This document shows positions 47,186 through 56,700 of a stretch of DNA of 64,000 nt, piece after piece. Position 1 is the first letter of the stretch; every line of letters starts with the position of its first letter. The DNA is from JAWLBM01 sp041687675 (GTDB taxonomy: Bacteria; Pseudomonadota; Alphaproteobacteria; Rhizobiales; Pleomorphomonadaceae), in the NCBI GenBank assembly GCA_041687675.1, contig JAWLBM010000028.1:1-64000 (forward strand), given 5' to 3'. The notes beneath the pieces are model-generated. The model was not told the origin of the DNA and ran no database searches. It saw only the letters and a program-made list of their open reading frames with translations. The translations under genes and the position numbers were made by a program.

Positions 47186-48019
47186 ATGGCCGGGGAGATC
47201 GTCACCGAACGGCTGCTGAAGCGCGACCGGCTCGTGCTGGTCTCGCTGGTCGGACTGCTGTTCGTTCTCGCCGGGATCTACACCGTCCTCGGCGTCGGCA
47301 TGGAGATGTCGGCGCTGCGGATGACGGCGATGAGCGGCATGCGCGACATGCCCGCCGCGCCGTCGTCCGGCATGGACGCGATGGCGCCCGCCCTCGGCTG
47401 GACGGCCGGCTACGCGATCCTCGTCGTGCTGATGTGGTGGGTGATGATGGTGGCGATGATGCTGCCGAGCGCCGCCCCCGCGGTGCTGCTCCACGCCGCC
47501 CTCCTCCGGGGGAGCCGGCCCGAGACCCGGGCGGCCCTCCTCTCCGCGGCCTTCCTCGGCGGCTACCTCGTCGCCTGGGCCGGCTTCGCCCTGGCGGCCG
47601 CCGCGGTGCAATGGGGGCTCGAGCGGCTCGGCCTCGTCTCGGCCTCGATGATGACGCTCGTCGATACCCGGGCCGGCGGCGCGCTGCTGCTCGCCACCGG
47701 CATCTACCAGCTGACGCCGCTGAAGGGCGCCTGCCTCAGCCACTGCCGCTCCCCCGCGCATTTCCTGACGGCCCGCCACCGCCCGGGCGCGCTCGGCGCC
47801 GTCCGGATGGGGATCGACCACGGCGTCTACTGCGTCGGCTGCTGCTGGTCGCTGATGGCGCTGCTGTTCGTCGGCGGGGTGATGAACCTCTGGTGGATCG
47901 CCGCGCTCGCCGCGCTGGTCGCGCTGGAGAAGTTGGTGCCGCGGGGGGACCTCGTCGCCCGGGCCGTCGGCGTCGGCCTGATCCTCTGGGGCGCAGCGGT
48001 CCTGCTCTCGCCATCCTGA
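47186..48019 (+). CDS. DUF2182 integral membrane protein (predicted metal-binding)
   Basis: The 277-residue protein has about six to seven hydrophobic segments, starting LVLVSLVGLLFVLAGIYTVL. Met/His/Cys-rich segments typical of DUF2182 are visible: MWWVMMVAMMLPSAAPAVLL, LKGACLSHCRSPAHF and MGIDHGVYCVGCCWSLMALL. The Cys and Met residues near membrane faces suggest metal binding, as the family annotation states. It starts 36 bases after the DUF1326 gene and probably acts with it. It ends 20 bases from the oppositely oriented gp8 stop. Confidence 0.9.
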   Translation: MAGEIVTERLLKRDRLVLVSLVGLLFVLAGIYTVLGVGMEMSALRMTAMSGMRDMPAAPSSGMDAMAPALGWTAGYAILVVLMWWVMMVAMMLPSAAPAVLLHAALLRGSRPETRAALLSAAFLGGYLVAWAGFALAAAAVQWGLERLGLVSASMMTLVDTRAGGALLLATGIYQLTPLKGACLSHCRSPAHFLTARHRPGALGAVRMGIDHGVYCVGCCWSLMALLFVGGVMNLWWIAALAALVALEKLVPRGDLVARAVGVGLILWGAAVLLSPS

Positions 48020-48039
48020 CGGCGGCCCAGCACGGCCCG

Positions 48040-48444
48040 TCACCCGTCGATCAGCGCGTCGAGCGTCGCCCCCGCCCGCCAGCCGCGCCCGTCCTTCAGC
48101 CGGGCGATGCCGGTGCCGTCGGCGCGGAGGAGGACGACGACGCCCCCGGCGAGGATCACCGGCCCGGCGAGCGCCAGGTCCACCGCCCGGCCGAGCACCG
48201 AGAGCGCACGCGTCCGGCCGTCGTCGGTGGTCACCGCCTCAAGGCCGAGGGCGACGCGCACCCCGCCGCCCGGCACCTCGCGCGTCCGCGCCTCGGCGAA
48301 GGCGAGATAGGGCTGCACCGGCCCGCGCGGCGGACCGTCGTGGATCCGGCCGCCCACGGCGGCCATCAGTTCCGCGTCGCCGGCGAAGAGGGCGGCGAGC
48401 GCGCCTTGCAGGGCGGCGAGCGCCGCGGTCTGGGAGAGGCTCAT
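48040..48444 (-). CDS. GTA tail terminator gp8 (DUF3168)
   Basis: The 134-residue protein has the DUF3168 pattern (LQGALAALFAGDAELMAAVG, RIHDGPPRGPVQPYLAFAEA). In phages such proteins cap the tail and join it to the head. The start at ATG 48444 overlaps the gp6 stop in ATGA. In the standard GTA order gp7 lies between gp6 and gp8, so the direct overlap shows that gp7 has been lost from this cluster. Confidence 0.88.
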   Translation of the reverse strand: MSLSQTAALAALQGALAALFAGDAELMAAVGGRIHDGPPRGPVQPYLAFAEARTREVPGGGVRVALGLEAVTTDDGRTRALSVLGRAVDLALAGPVILAGGVVVLLRADGTGIARLKDGRGWRAGATLDALIDG

Positions 48445-49007
48445 GCCGCCAGCCTCGGGCTGCGGAAGGCCGCCGCCAGCGCCTCCACCTCGGGCGGCAC
48501 GCCGCCGCCCGGCTCCTCGCCGCGGTGGACGTACCAATGGGCGGCGAGCAGCGCAACGGCCTGCCGCAGCGGCGCCGGGACCGCCTCGGAGGTCGGCCCG
48601 TAGCCGGCCACCACGTCGATCTCGACGCCGCCGACCGGCACACCCGGCACCGGCCTCGGCCCGGTGAAGAGCAGCCGCGCGGGCTCGCTCGAAAGGTCGG
48701 CGAGGAGCTGCTCGCCCGGCCAATCCGCCTTGACGCCGGCGGCGTCGGCGACGCGCACCGCCGAGACCGTCTGCACCGGCGCGATCGGCAGCCGCAGGAT
48801 GCCGTCCGCCGGGACGGCGTCGCGGATGACGCGCCAGGTCTGCGAGGTCATCGGGCGCCGGGCGAGCCGTTCCACCGCCGCCCGGGCGGCGGCGACCAGG
48901 GTGCCGAGCAGCGCGTCGGCAAGGTCGTGGTCGATCGACAGCCGGGCCTTCATGTCGGCCACGGACACCGGCTCGACCACCGGGGCTGCGATGAGGACGA
49001 GGGCCAT
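48441..49007 (-). CDS. GTA head-tail connector gp6
   Basis: The 188-residue protein begins VLIAAPVVEPVSVADMKARL and continues with VAAARAAVERLARRPMTSQTW, the signature of the phage gp6-like head-tail connector family. The C-terminal VPAPLRQAVALLAAHWYVHR region is also conserved. ATG 49007 follows GGAG. Length is normal, so the missing gp7 is not fused to it. A strong hairpin lies between this gene and the capsid gene. Confidence 0.9.
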   Translation of the reverse strand: MALVLIAAPVVEPVSVADMKARLSIDHDLADALLGTLVAAARAAVERLARRPMTSQTWRVIRDAVPADGILRLPIAPVQTVSAVRVADAAGVKADWPGEQLLADLSSEPARLLFTGPRPVPGVPVGGVEIDVVAGYGPTSEAVPAPLRQAVALLAAHWYVHRGEEPGGGVPPEVEALAAAFRSPRLAA

Positions 49008-49041
49008 CGGGGGCTCCGCGAAAGGCTGGTCTGGAAAGGGT

Positions 49042-49073
49042 GGCGGCCCCGGCGGGAGGGAGCCGGGGCCGCC
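49042..49073 (-). terminator. Strong hairpin between capsid and gp6 genes
   Basis: GGCGGCCCCGGC pairs perfectly with GCCGGGGCCGCC across an 8-base loop (12-bp stem). No long T-tract follows, so it may attenuate transcription or stabilise the capsid mRNA rather than terminate fully. Confidence 0.45.
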
Positions 49074-49104
49074 GGTCGGCACGGCCCGTCTGAGGACGGG
49101 GAGG

Positions 49105-50349
49105 TCAGGCCGTGCCGAAGCGCATCAGCTTGATGGCGTCGTAGTCCTGCACCCCGCCGCCGACCCGGCGGGTGACGTAGAAGAGGACGTAGGGCTTGGC
49201 GGAGTAGGGATCGCGCAGCACGCGGGTGCCGGTGCGGTCCACCACCAGGTAGCCGCGGCGGAAGTCGCCGAAGGCGATCGCCGGGGCGTCGGCGGCGACG
49301 TCCGGCATCGCCTCCACCTCGGTGAGCGGGAAGCCCATCAGGCTCGCCCGGCCCTCCGGCGTGGACGGCGGCTGCCAGAGGTAGGCGCCCGACGCGTCCT
49401 TCAGCTTGCGCACCGCCGCCTGGGTGCGCCGGTTCATCACGAAGGAGGCGTTCTGCCGGTAGCCGGGCTTCAGCGCGTAGACGAGGTCGACCAGCGCGTC
49501 GGCGCCGTCGGTCGCCTTGAAGCCGCCGGCGGCGCCGGAGGCGACGTAGCCGAGCGAGCCCCAGGCCCAGGCCGCCTCGGCCACCTGCGGCACGGCGAGG
49601 AAGCCCTTCGGCTTGGTCGTCCCGTCGCCGCTCACGAAGGCGTCGCCCTCCTGCAGGGCGAAGGCGAGCTCGATCTCCTCGGCGAGCCAGGTCTCGAGGT
49701 CCACCGCGCTGTCGTCGAGCAGCGCCTGGGTGGCCGACGGCATGGCGTAGAGCTCCATGGTCGGGAAGACCAGCTCGGCGAGCTGCGGGCTCGCGGTCTC
49801 CGGCCGGGCGGCCGTCTCGCCGACCCAGCCGACCGCCGGCCCGGTGAGGCGGTAGGGCTTCTTGAAGGTGCCGGACGAGACCTGCCGCACCGCCGCGATG
49901 GCGCGGACCGGCGACAGCGCCGGCAGCCGGCGGCCGATCTCCGCGTCCATCTCCGGCGTCACCGTGTAGCCGCCGTCGGTTCCGGAACCGGAGGACATCG
50001 CCTTCGCCTCGATGCCGCGCAGCAGGTCTTCCCGGCCGGAGCGGACATAGGCCTCGAAGGCGGCGCGGTGCTCGAGGTCGGCGGTCCCGCGCGGGGCCGG
50101 GCCGGCGCCGAGGCCGGGCCGCTCCAGCCGGGACGCCAGGCGGTCGAGCCGGCTCTTCTGCCCGTCGAGGACCCGGTCGAGGCGGGCGAGCTTCTCCTCG
50201 GTGAGCACGTCGGCGCGGCCCCGGGCGATCTCGTCGAGGCGGCGGTCGTTGGTCTCGCGCCAGGCCTCGAAGGAGCCGAGGAAGGCGTCGAAGGCAGTCG
50301 CGAGGTCGTCGGTGCCCTTGGTCTCGGGCGCGGCGGGAAGGCTGGTCAT
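49105..50349 (-). CDS. GTA major capsid protein gp5 (HK97 fold)
   Basis: The 414-residue protein has a helical N-terminal scaffold region (residues 1-110, with DRRLDEIARGRADVLTEEKL), likely removed by the protease gp4, and then an HK97-type capsid domain: SGSGTDGGYTVTPEMDAEIG, FVSGDGTTKPKGFLAVPQV, AVRKLKDASGAYLWQPP and GDFRRGYLVVDRTGTRVLRD. Length and sequence look intact. It follows gp4 by 52 bases. Confidence 0.94.
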   Translation of the reverse strand: MTSLPAAPETKGTDDLATAFDAFLGSFEAWRETNDRRLDEIARGRADVLTEEKLARLDRVLDGQKSRLDRLASRLERPGLGAGPAPRGTADLEHRAAFEAYVRSGREDLLRGIEAKAMSSGSGTDGGYTVTPEMDAEIGRRLPALSPVRAIAAVRQVSSGTFKKPYRLTGPAVGWVGETAARPETASPQLAELVFPTMELYAMPSATQALLDDSAVDLETWLAEEIELAFALQEGDAFVSGDGTTKPKGFLAVPQVAEAAWAWGSLGYVASGAAGGFKATDGADALVDLVYALKPGYRQNASFVMNRRTQAAVRKLKDASGAYLWQPPSTPEGRASLMGFPLTEVEAMPDVAADAPAIAFGDFRRGYLVVDRTGTRVLRDPYSAKPYVLFYVTRRVGGGVQDYDAIKLMRFGTA

Positions 50350-50401
50350 GGCGTCTCCTGGGTCTGGTCGGGCATGCGGGTCGGGAATGGGGCGGCGGCG
50401 C

Positions 50402-51007
50402 TCAGGCGCCGGGCCGCCGGGCGTTCGCGGCGAGGCCGGCGGCGAGCCGGTCGAGCCGGCGGGCGAGGCTGCCGGCCTTCGCCGCCCGCTCGGCGGGGAG
50501 CCGGGCGATGCGGGCGCCGGGCAGCATCGGGAAGGTGACCACCGAGATCTCCCAAAGGTCGACCTCGGCGACGCGGCGGATGCCGGACCTTGGCTCCGAG
50601 CGGGCGCGGAGGGTGCGGAACCCGATCGACAGGCCGTCGAGGATGCCGGCGTCGACCAGGCTCGCCACCTCGCGGCCGCGGGCGGTGCCGGCGTGGATCC
50701 GGCCGGTGACCCTGAGGCCCGTGTCGTCCTCGGAAAGGTCGAGCCAGAGCCCGATCGGCTCGGCCGCCTCGTGCTGGTAGAGGAGCTTCACGCCGGCCGC
50801 CCCGCGGCGGGCGAGCGAACCCCGGAAGGCGCCGGGCATCACCACGTCGCCGACGAGGTCGGGCACGCCGAAGAGGCTGGCGTAGCCGGTGAACACGCCG
50901 TCGGCATCGATCCGGGCGGCCGCGGGGCGAAGGCTCGCCGGGGCGGCCTTGCGGGCGGGGGCCGCGGCGACGGCCGGAGCCGGGCGGAGGACCGCGGGCG
51001 GGCTCAT
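50402..51007 (-). CDS. GTA HK97-family prohead protease gp4
   Basis: The 201-residue protein has the prohead protease pattern: GVFTGYASLFGVPDLVGDVV, the catalytic His in LYQHEAAEPIGLW and a Ser in ILDGLSIGFRT. It should cleave the capsid N-terminal arm during head maturation. The N-terminal 30 residues are an Ala/Pro-rich extension. The start overlaps the stop of a small upstream gene in ATGA. Confidence 0.92.
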   Translation of the reverse strand: MSPPAVLRPAPAVAAAPARKAAPASLRPAAARIDADGVFTGYASLFGVPDLVGDVVMPGAFRGSLARRGAAGVKLLYQHEAAEPIGLWLDLSEDDTGLRVTGRIHAGTARGREVASLVDAGILDGLSIGFRTLRARSEPRSGIRRVAEVDLWEISVVTFPMLPGARIARLPAERAAKAGSLARRLDRLAAGLAANARRPGA

Positions 51008-51177
51008 CTTTGCCCGCCGGTGCGGGCCTCGCCCGCGACGCGCACCTTCGGCGCCGCCGCCTGCGGCCGGATCCGCTCCTCGACCGCCTCCGCGAAGGCC
51101 CGGAACACCTCCGCCTCCACCGGCGGCCCGATCCGCGCCGGCCGCGTGATCACATCCAGGAACGAGCGTCTCTCCAT
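51004..51177 (-). CDS. Small uncharacterised GTA-cluster protein (57 residues)
   Basis: A 57-residue frame starts at ATG 51177 after a near-perfect ribosome-binding site (GAGGAGG, 6 bases upstream) and its TGA overlaps the gp4 start. The product (MERRSFLDVITRPARIGPP at the start, then AFAEAVEERIRPQA) is helical, basic and without a membrane segment. Translational coupling to the protease gene suggests that it is genuinely expressed. I do not recognise a family; small ORFs do occur between portal and protease in GTA clusters. Confidence 0.6.
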   Translation of the reverse strand: MERRSFLDVITRPARIGPPVEAEVFRAFAEAVEERIRPQAAAPKVRVAGEARTGGQR

Positions 51178-51280
51178 GGCGAACCTCCTCGGCGCCGCGC
51201 GCCGGATCGAGAAACCGGGTCGGGTGGGCGATGGCAGCGGCGGGCCGTCCGGCCCTGCGGGAAGCGCGGACGTTCCCCGC

Positions 51281-51466
51281 TCACTCCTCCTCCTTCATCC
51301 TCTGCGTCAGCCTGGCGATCTCGGCGACGAAGCCGTCGAAGCGGCGGCTCTGGGCGCCGAGTTCGCGCAGGAGCAGCATCACCAGCGCGCTGGCGCCCGA
51401 GGCCCAGAGGAAGAGGGCGAGATGGGCGAGGTCGCCCCGCTCGGCGAACACCCGGGTGACGTCCAT
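51281..51466 (-). CDS. Small membrane protein of the GTA cluster (gp3.5-like)
   Basis: The 61-residue protein from ATG 51466 has one membrane helix (LAHLALFLWASGASALVMLL) followed by a basic amphipathic tail (ELGAQSRRFDGFVAEIARL). Similar small one-helix proteins, sometimes called gp3.5 or DUF6107, lie after the portal gene in GTA clusters of Hyphomicrobiales. Its start overlaps the portal stop in TGATG. The role is unknown. A 103-base spacer separates it from the next small gene. Confidence 0.75.
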   Translation of the reverse strand: MDVTRVFAERGDLAHLALFLWASGASALVMLLLRELGAQSRRFDGFVAEIARLTQRMKEEE

Positions 51467-52665
51467 CACGGCGCCTCCCGCCGGGCCGGGAGCGCGTCGC
51501 CCCCCTCCACCGGCGGATAGCCGAGCGCCGCGCGCTTCTCGTTCACCGTGAGCACGTCCGCCTTGCGCAGCCGCTCCCACAGCGCCTCGCGCTCGCCGTG
51601 GAGGGCCGAGACCTCGTCGAGGTCCGGCGCCAGCCGGAGGCCCTCGCCGAAGGCCGGCAGCAGCCAGGCCGAGAGGGCGCCGGCGATCCGCTCGGCGAGC
51701 GGCAGCACCGTCTGGCGCCAGAAGGCCCGGTTGGCTTCCTGGTAGTTGGCGAAGGTGGCCTCGCCCGGGATGCCGAGCAGCATCGGCGGCACGCCGAAGG
51801 CGAGCGCGATCTCCCGCGCCGCCATGGTCTTGGCCTCGACGAAGCCCATCTCCGCCGGGGTGAGCGCCATCGACCGCCAGTCGAGCCCGCCCTCCAGCAG
51901 CAGCGGCCGGCCGGCGTTGCGCGCGCCCTGGAAGCCGTCCTCCAGCTCCCGCTTCAGCCGCTCGAACTGGTCGTCGGTGAGGCCATGCGGGCCGGCGTAG
52001 ACCAGCGCGCCGGAGGGCCGGGCGGCGTTGTCGAGCAGCGCCTTGTTCCAGGCGGCTGCCGCGTTGTGGACGTCGAGGCTGACCATCGCCGCCTCCAGCG
52101 GGGCGAGGCCGTAGTGGTCGTCCAGCGGGTGGAAGGCGGCGAGGTGGAGCACCGGCGCCGGGCCGCGCTCGGCCTCGGCCGGCAGGCGCACGGTCCGCCC
52201 GTCGACGGTGTAGTCGAAGGCGGCCGGCCAGCCGTCGCGGCCGGGCACCACGCGCACCCGGTCGGGCCGCAGCGGGTGCAGTTCAGCCGGCAGTCCCTCC
52301 GGCGCGACCAGCTCGAGGTAGGCGTTGCCGGCCACCAGCAGGTGGCTCGCCAGCGTGTCGAGAAGGTCGGCGCGCCCCATCCGGCCGTTCGGCCGGGCGA
52401 GGAGGTCCAGCACCGGGTGGCGGTCGAACTCGCGGGCGCCGTCGGTGAGCACATGCGGCACCGAGGCGACGCCCTCCGCCACCATCCGCACCGCCCGGAA
52501 CACGAAGGGGTTCCGCGCATAGCCCTCGCGGGCGATCGCCGCGTAGTCCGCCGGGGTCCAGCGCGGCCGGCCGGTGGCGGCGAGGGCGAACAGCGCCGCC
52601 GTCCGCGAGGCCTTCTCCGCCTCCGGCCGCGCGCGGCGGTTGAGGAAGGGGATCCGTGGCAGCAT
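51466..52665 (-). CDS. GTA portal protein gp3
   Basis: The 399-residue protein from ATG 52665 (GGAGG 5 bases upstream) is an HK97-type portal protein, forming the dodecameric channel for DNA. Conserved parts are RNPFVFRAVRMVAEGVASVP, NAYLELVAPEGLPAELHPLR, the WNKALLDNAARPSGALVY segment, and EIALAFGVPPMLLGIPGEAT. No truncation is seen. Upstream in the cluster the terminase gene should follow, but two unrelated genes (52917-56943) now intervene. Confidence 0.94.
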   Translation of the reverse strand: MLPRIPFLNRRARPEAEKASRTAALFALAATGRPRWTPADYAAIAREGYARNPFVFRAVRMVAEGVASVPHVLTDGAREFDRHPVLDLLARPNGRMGRADLLDTLASHLLVAGNAYLELVAPEGLPAELHPLRPDRVRVVPGRDGWPAAFDYTVDGRTVRLPAEAERGPAPVLHLAAFHPLDDHYGLAPLEAAMVSLDVHNAAAAWNKALLDNAARPSGALVYAGPHGLTDDQFERLKRELEDGFQGARNAGRPLLLEGGLDWRSMALTPAEMGFVEAKTMAAREIALAFGVPPMLLGIPGEATFANYQEANRAFWRQTVLPLAERIAGALSAWLLPAFGEGLRLAPDLDEVSALHGEREALWERLRKADVLTVNEKRAALGYPPVEGGDALPARREAP

Positions 52666-52916
52666 CGGGGCCTCCGGTGGAAAAGGGAACAAAAAGGGAA
52701 TATTCCTGTGGCGCGGCGGGCCGGGCCGTGGCAGGATCGTCGGCGACGAGGCGCTGCGGACGGCCAACGGGCGCGGATCTCCGCGTCGCGGGACCGTGCG
52801 CCGATGCAGCTCCCCTCCCCTCGCCGGGGAGACGGCGCCGGCTGGCGATCGGGGATGGATCCCCGCCGGTCGGTTGCGTCATGCCGCCCGGGGCGGCGGA
52901 CAGGAAGGCGGTGCGG

Positions 52917-53627
52917 ATGTCGCGGGCGGAACGGCTGCTCTCCCTGGTCCAGGCGCTGAGGCGCCGGCGCCGGCCGGTGACCGGCCAGGAACTCGCCGGG
53001 GAGCTGTCCGTCTCGCTGCGCACCATCTACCGGGACATCCAGGCGCTGATCGCCCAGGGCGCGCCAATCGACGGCGAGGCGGGCGTCGGCTACGTGCTGA
53101 AGCCGGGCTTCGTGCTGCCGCCGCTGATGTTCACCGACGAGGAGATCGAGGCGCTTGTGTTCGGCGGCCGGCTGGTCGCCTCGAGGGGCGACGCGCGGCT
53201 CGCCCGGGCGGCCGAGGACGCGCTCGCCAAGGTCGCCGCGGTGTTGCCGCCGGACCTTGCCGACCGGATGGAGGCGACGGGTCTCATCGCCGGCAGGGCG
53301 CGGCTCGCCGCCGCCGACGGCGTCGACCTGTCGCTGCTCCGCACCGCGATCCGCAACGAGACGAAGCTCGCCTTCTCCTATGTCAACGAACGCGGCGAGG
53401 CCTCGAGCCGGGTGGTCTGGCCGATCGCCCTCGCCTTCTACGACCAGGTGCGGGTGCTCTCGGCCTGGTGCGAGCTGCGCCGCGACTTCCGTCACTTCCG
53501 CACCGACCGCATCTCCGACGCCCGCGACCTCGCCGAGCGCTACCCCCGGCGCCGCCGCGTGCTGCTGAAGGAGTGGCGCGACAGCGACACGATCCCCGAC
53601 GAGCGCGGGCAGCGCCGGGCCGGATGA
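52917..53627 (+). CDS. WYL-domain transcriptional regulator (YafY family)
   Basis: The 236-residue protein starts at ATG 52917, 9 bases after AGGAAGG. The N-terminal helix-turn-helix is visible in AERLLSLVQALRRRRRPVTG through SLRTIYRDIQALIAQGAPID. It is followed by a WYL-type ligand-sensing domain (RNETKLAFSYVNERGE and a variant of the WYL motif in RVLSAWCELRRDFRHFRTDR). Such regulators often repress nearby stress or defence genes. It lies on the plus strand inside the GTA cluster, convergent with the RCC1-repeat gene; its target is unknown. Confidence 0.9.
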   Translation: MSRAERLLSLVQALRRRRRPVTGQELAGELSVSLRTIYRDIQALIAQGAPIDGEAGVGYVLKPGFVLPPLMFTDEEIEALVFGGRLVASRGDARLARAAEDALAKVAAVLPPDLADRMEATGLIAGRARLAAADGVDLSLLRTAIRNETKLAFSYVNERGEASSRVVWPIALAFYDQVRVLSAWCELRRDFRHFRTDRISDARDLAERYPRRRRVLLKEWRDSDTIPDERGQRRAG

Positions 53628-53763
53628 CGTTCGCCGCCGGCCCGGCGGCAGGCGGCCCCCGGCTGCCCCTCCCCACCATTGGGCGAGGGCGTCCGGGAGC
53701 CGATCGGAGTGAGCCGTCGTCCGGCGAGCGCACGGGGCGGGCGGAGGGCGCCCGCCCCGGCGT

Positions 53764-56700
53764 TCACTTCAGCTTGAGGCTCCTCGCCCCGAGCTTGGCG
53801 CCCTTGGCGATGACCCTCACCTGGAACTCCGCCCGGCGGTCGCCGTCGGTGTCGCCGGCGAGCAGTCCCCTCGTGAAGCGCAGCTCGCCGGGCGTGCCGG
53901 AGAAGGGCCGGCCGCCGATGAAGCGGAAGGGCTGGCGGCCGGGGCGGGTGGCGTCGGCGTCGACGCGCGACAGGTCGATGCGGTCGCGCGCGCCGTCGAA
54001 GTCGGCGATCACGTCGCGCCGGGCCTTGCCGGGGCGGCTCTCGTTGGCGTTCCTGTAGGCGAAGACGTCGCGTCCGGGGCCGCCGGTCAGCCGGTCGCTG
54101 CCCGGACCGCCCTCGATCCGGTCGTTGCCGCCGCCGCCGTCGAGGACGTCGTTGCCGCGCCGGCCGAGGATCACGTCGCGGCCGTCGATCCCCATCAGTT
54201 CGTCCGCGCCGCCGCCTCCGCGCAGGCGGTCGGCGCCGAGCGTGCCGGTGACCAGGTGGGACACCGTTTCCGAGGTGGAGGCGGCGAGGGTCGCGTCGCC
54301 CGCATAGACGGCCTTGAGCACCCGCCGCCCGGCCTGCAGGTCCTTCGCCTCGAGCACGGCGACGCCGCCCGCGACGTCGTCGGTGCCGAGCGTGCGGGCG
54401 CCGTCGGTGAAGGTGACCGTGCCGGTGGCCTTCGGCCCGACCATGCCGGCGAGGGTCTCGTAGCCGATCCGTCCGTCGCCGAGCTGGCCGTTGGCGCCGT
54501 CTCCCCAGCAGACGACGGTCGTATCCGGCCGCAGCGCGCAGGTGTGGTCGTCCCCTGCCGCGATGGCGGTCGCCTGCAGCGGCCCGGTTGCAGTCATGAC
54601 GGGGATCGCGACCGGGCTGTCGACCGCGGTTCCGTCGCCGAGTTGGCCCAGATAGTTGTCGCCCCAGCAATGGACAACGCCGTCGGAGATGGCGCAGGTG
54701 TGCCAGAAGCCCGCCGTGATCGCCGTGACCGCCGTGAGCGGAAGACCGTTCGCCGACTTCACCGCGACCGGCATGTCGCTCCCGGCGGCCACTCCGTTCC
54801 CGAGTTGGCCCGAAGAGTTGCTGCCCCAGCACCAGGCGCTCCCGCCGTCTACGGTCGCGCAGCTATGCTCAAATCCCAGTGCGATCCCGGTCGCCTTCTT
54901 CTGCACGCCTCCGAACCCGGGGACCATAGCCGGGACGTCCAGGTCCTGGGCGCTCGCACCAGTCTGTCCCTGGCTATTGACACCCCAGCAGGCGACTTCG
55001 CCGCCCGAGAGCACGGCGCAGGTGTGGAACCCGCCAGCTGTGATCTTCTCGATGCCGGAAAGATTGCCGTTGGCGTCGGTGTCCGTCACGGCAACCGGAA
55101 CGGGTTCGCTTTCACTGGTCTGGCCGGAACCGAGCTGGCCGCCGGCGTTATAGCCCCAGCAGACCGCATCGCCGGTGTCGAGGACAGCGCAGGAATGGGA
55201 GCCGCCGGCCGAGATCCAGGTCGGCGTTCCAGGAAGCCCGATCTCCACCGGGGCGGTGCTGCCGCCGACCGGACCGGTCCCGAGCTCAGCCCGTTCGTTG
55301 TTTCCCCAGCAGCGGACCGCCCCGCTCGACAGACGTGCGCAGCCATGCCTCCAGCCCATCGCGGCCTGTTCGACCCCGGTGAGACCGAAGGCAAGCCCCT
55401 CGCCGGCGAGCACCGCCGTCGGGCTGGGCACCGGCGGCCCCTTCGTGCCGATCCCGAGCTCACCCGAATAGTTGTCACCCCAGCAGGCGAGGGCCCCGCC
55501 GGTGACCGCGCAGCTTGAGTCGCCGCCGGCCGCCAGGGACTGGGCGGACATCGCCGCGCCGCCCGAGACAACGGCCACCGGCGCACGCCCGATGCCGGCG
55601 AACCCGCGGCCGAGCTGGCCGTAGCGATTGTCGCCCCAGCATTCGGCCGTGCCAGCCTGCGAGAGCCGGCAGGTGAAGCTGTCGCCCGCGGCGATGGCCG
55701 CGACAGGCCCCGGCGCCGCCGGCACCGCGACGGGCGATGCGGCGTTGACGGTCGTCCCGGAGCCGAGTTCTCCGTTCCCGTTGCCCCCCCAGCAGGCCGT
55801 CGCGCCATCGGCGAGAAGGGCGCAGGTGTGACGCCAACCGGAGGTGATCGAGACGGCGCCGGCGATGGTCCCGCTTCCACCGACGCCGGTCACGAGCCGG
55901 GGCGTCGGCTCCGAGCTCGAGGTCATGCCCTGTCCGACCTGGCCGAAGGAGTTGGCGCCCCAGCAGGCGACCTTGCCCTCCGCGACGATCGCGCAGGTAC
56001 TCCATGCCGCGGCCGCGAGCGCGCTGGCGCCGGCGAGCGTGTCCGCGCCGAGGACCGGCTCCGGGGCGAGGATTGTGTCTCCCGCCCCGGTTCCGGTCTG
56101 TCCAGAGCCGTTGCTGCCCCAGCAGAAGACCTGCCCCCCGAGCGCCAGGGCGCATGTGTGCTCCGCACCGGCGGCGACCGCGGTGACATCCATAAGACCG
56201 CCGGCGCCTCCCGGCCCCTTGACCTCGCCCGGCGATGCCACCCAGTCGCTGTCGAATCCCAACCCGAGCTGGCCATATGCATTGCGGCCCCAGCAGGCAA
56301 GCGCGCCGGTGCCGAGACGCGCGCAGCTGTGCCACGCGCCGGCGACGACCGCCGTGGCTCCGCTGATCCCCGGCACCTGGACCGCGACGGGGTACTCCCC
56401 GCCGGCCGATCCGACCCCGATCTGTCCGAGTGTGTTCAGTCCCCAGCAGAAGACCGCACCCCCCGCGAGCAACGCGCAGGAATGGGATCCTCCCGCCGCC
56501 ACGGCCACCACGCCGGCGAGGGGCTGGTTGCCGGGCCCCTTGACCGCGACCGGGACCAGCCGGTCGATCTTCGTTCCGTCGCCGAGCTGGCCATACGCGT
56601 TCAGCCCCCAGCACATCGCGCCGCCCGCGGGCGTGATCGCGCAGGCGTGGGAGCCGCCGCCGTCGATCCGGGCGGCCGCCGCCCCGGACCCGTCGAAGGC

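Noticed and set aside
51281..51580. Longer 99-residue version of the gp3.5-like gene
   Set aside because: The extra N-terminal residues overlap the portal gene's end, whereas ATG 51466 overlaps the portal stop in a typical TGATG junction.
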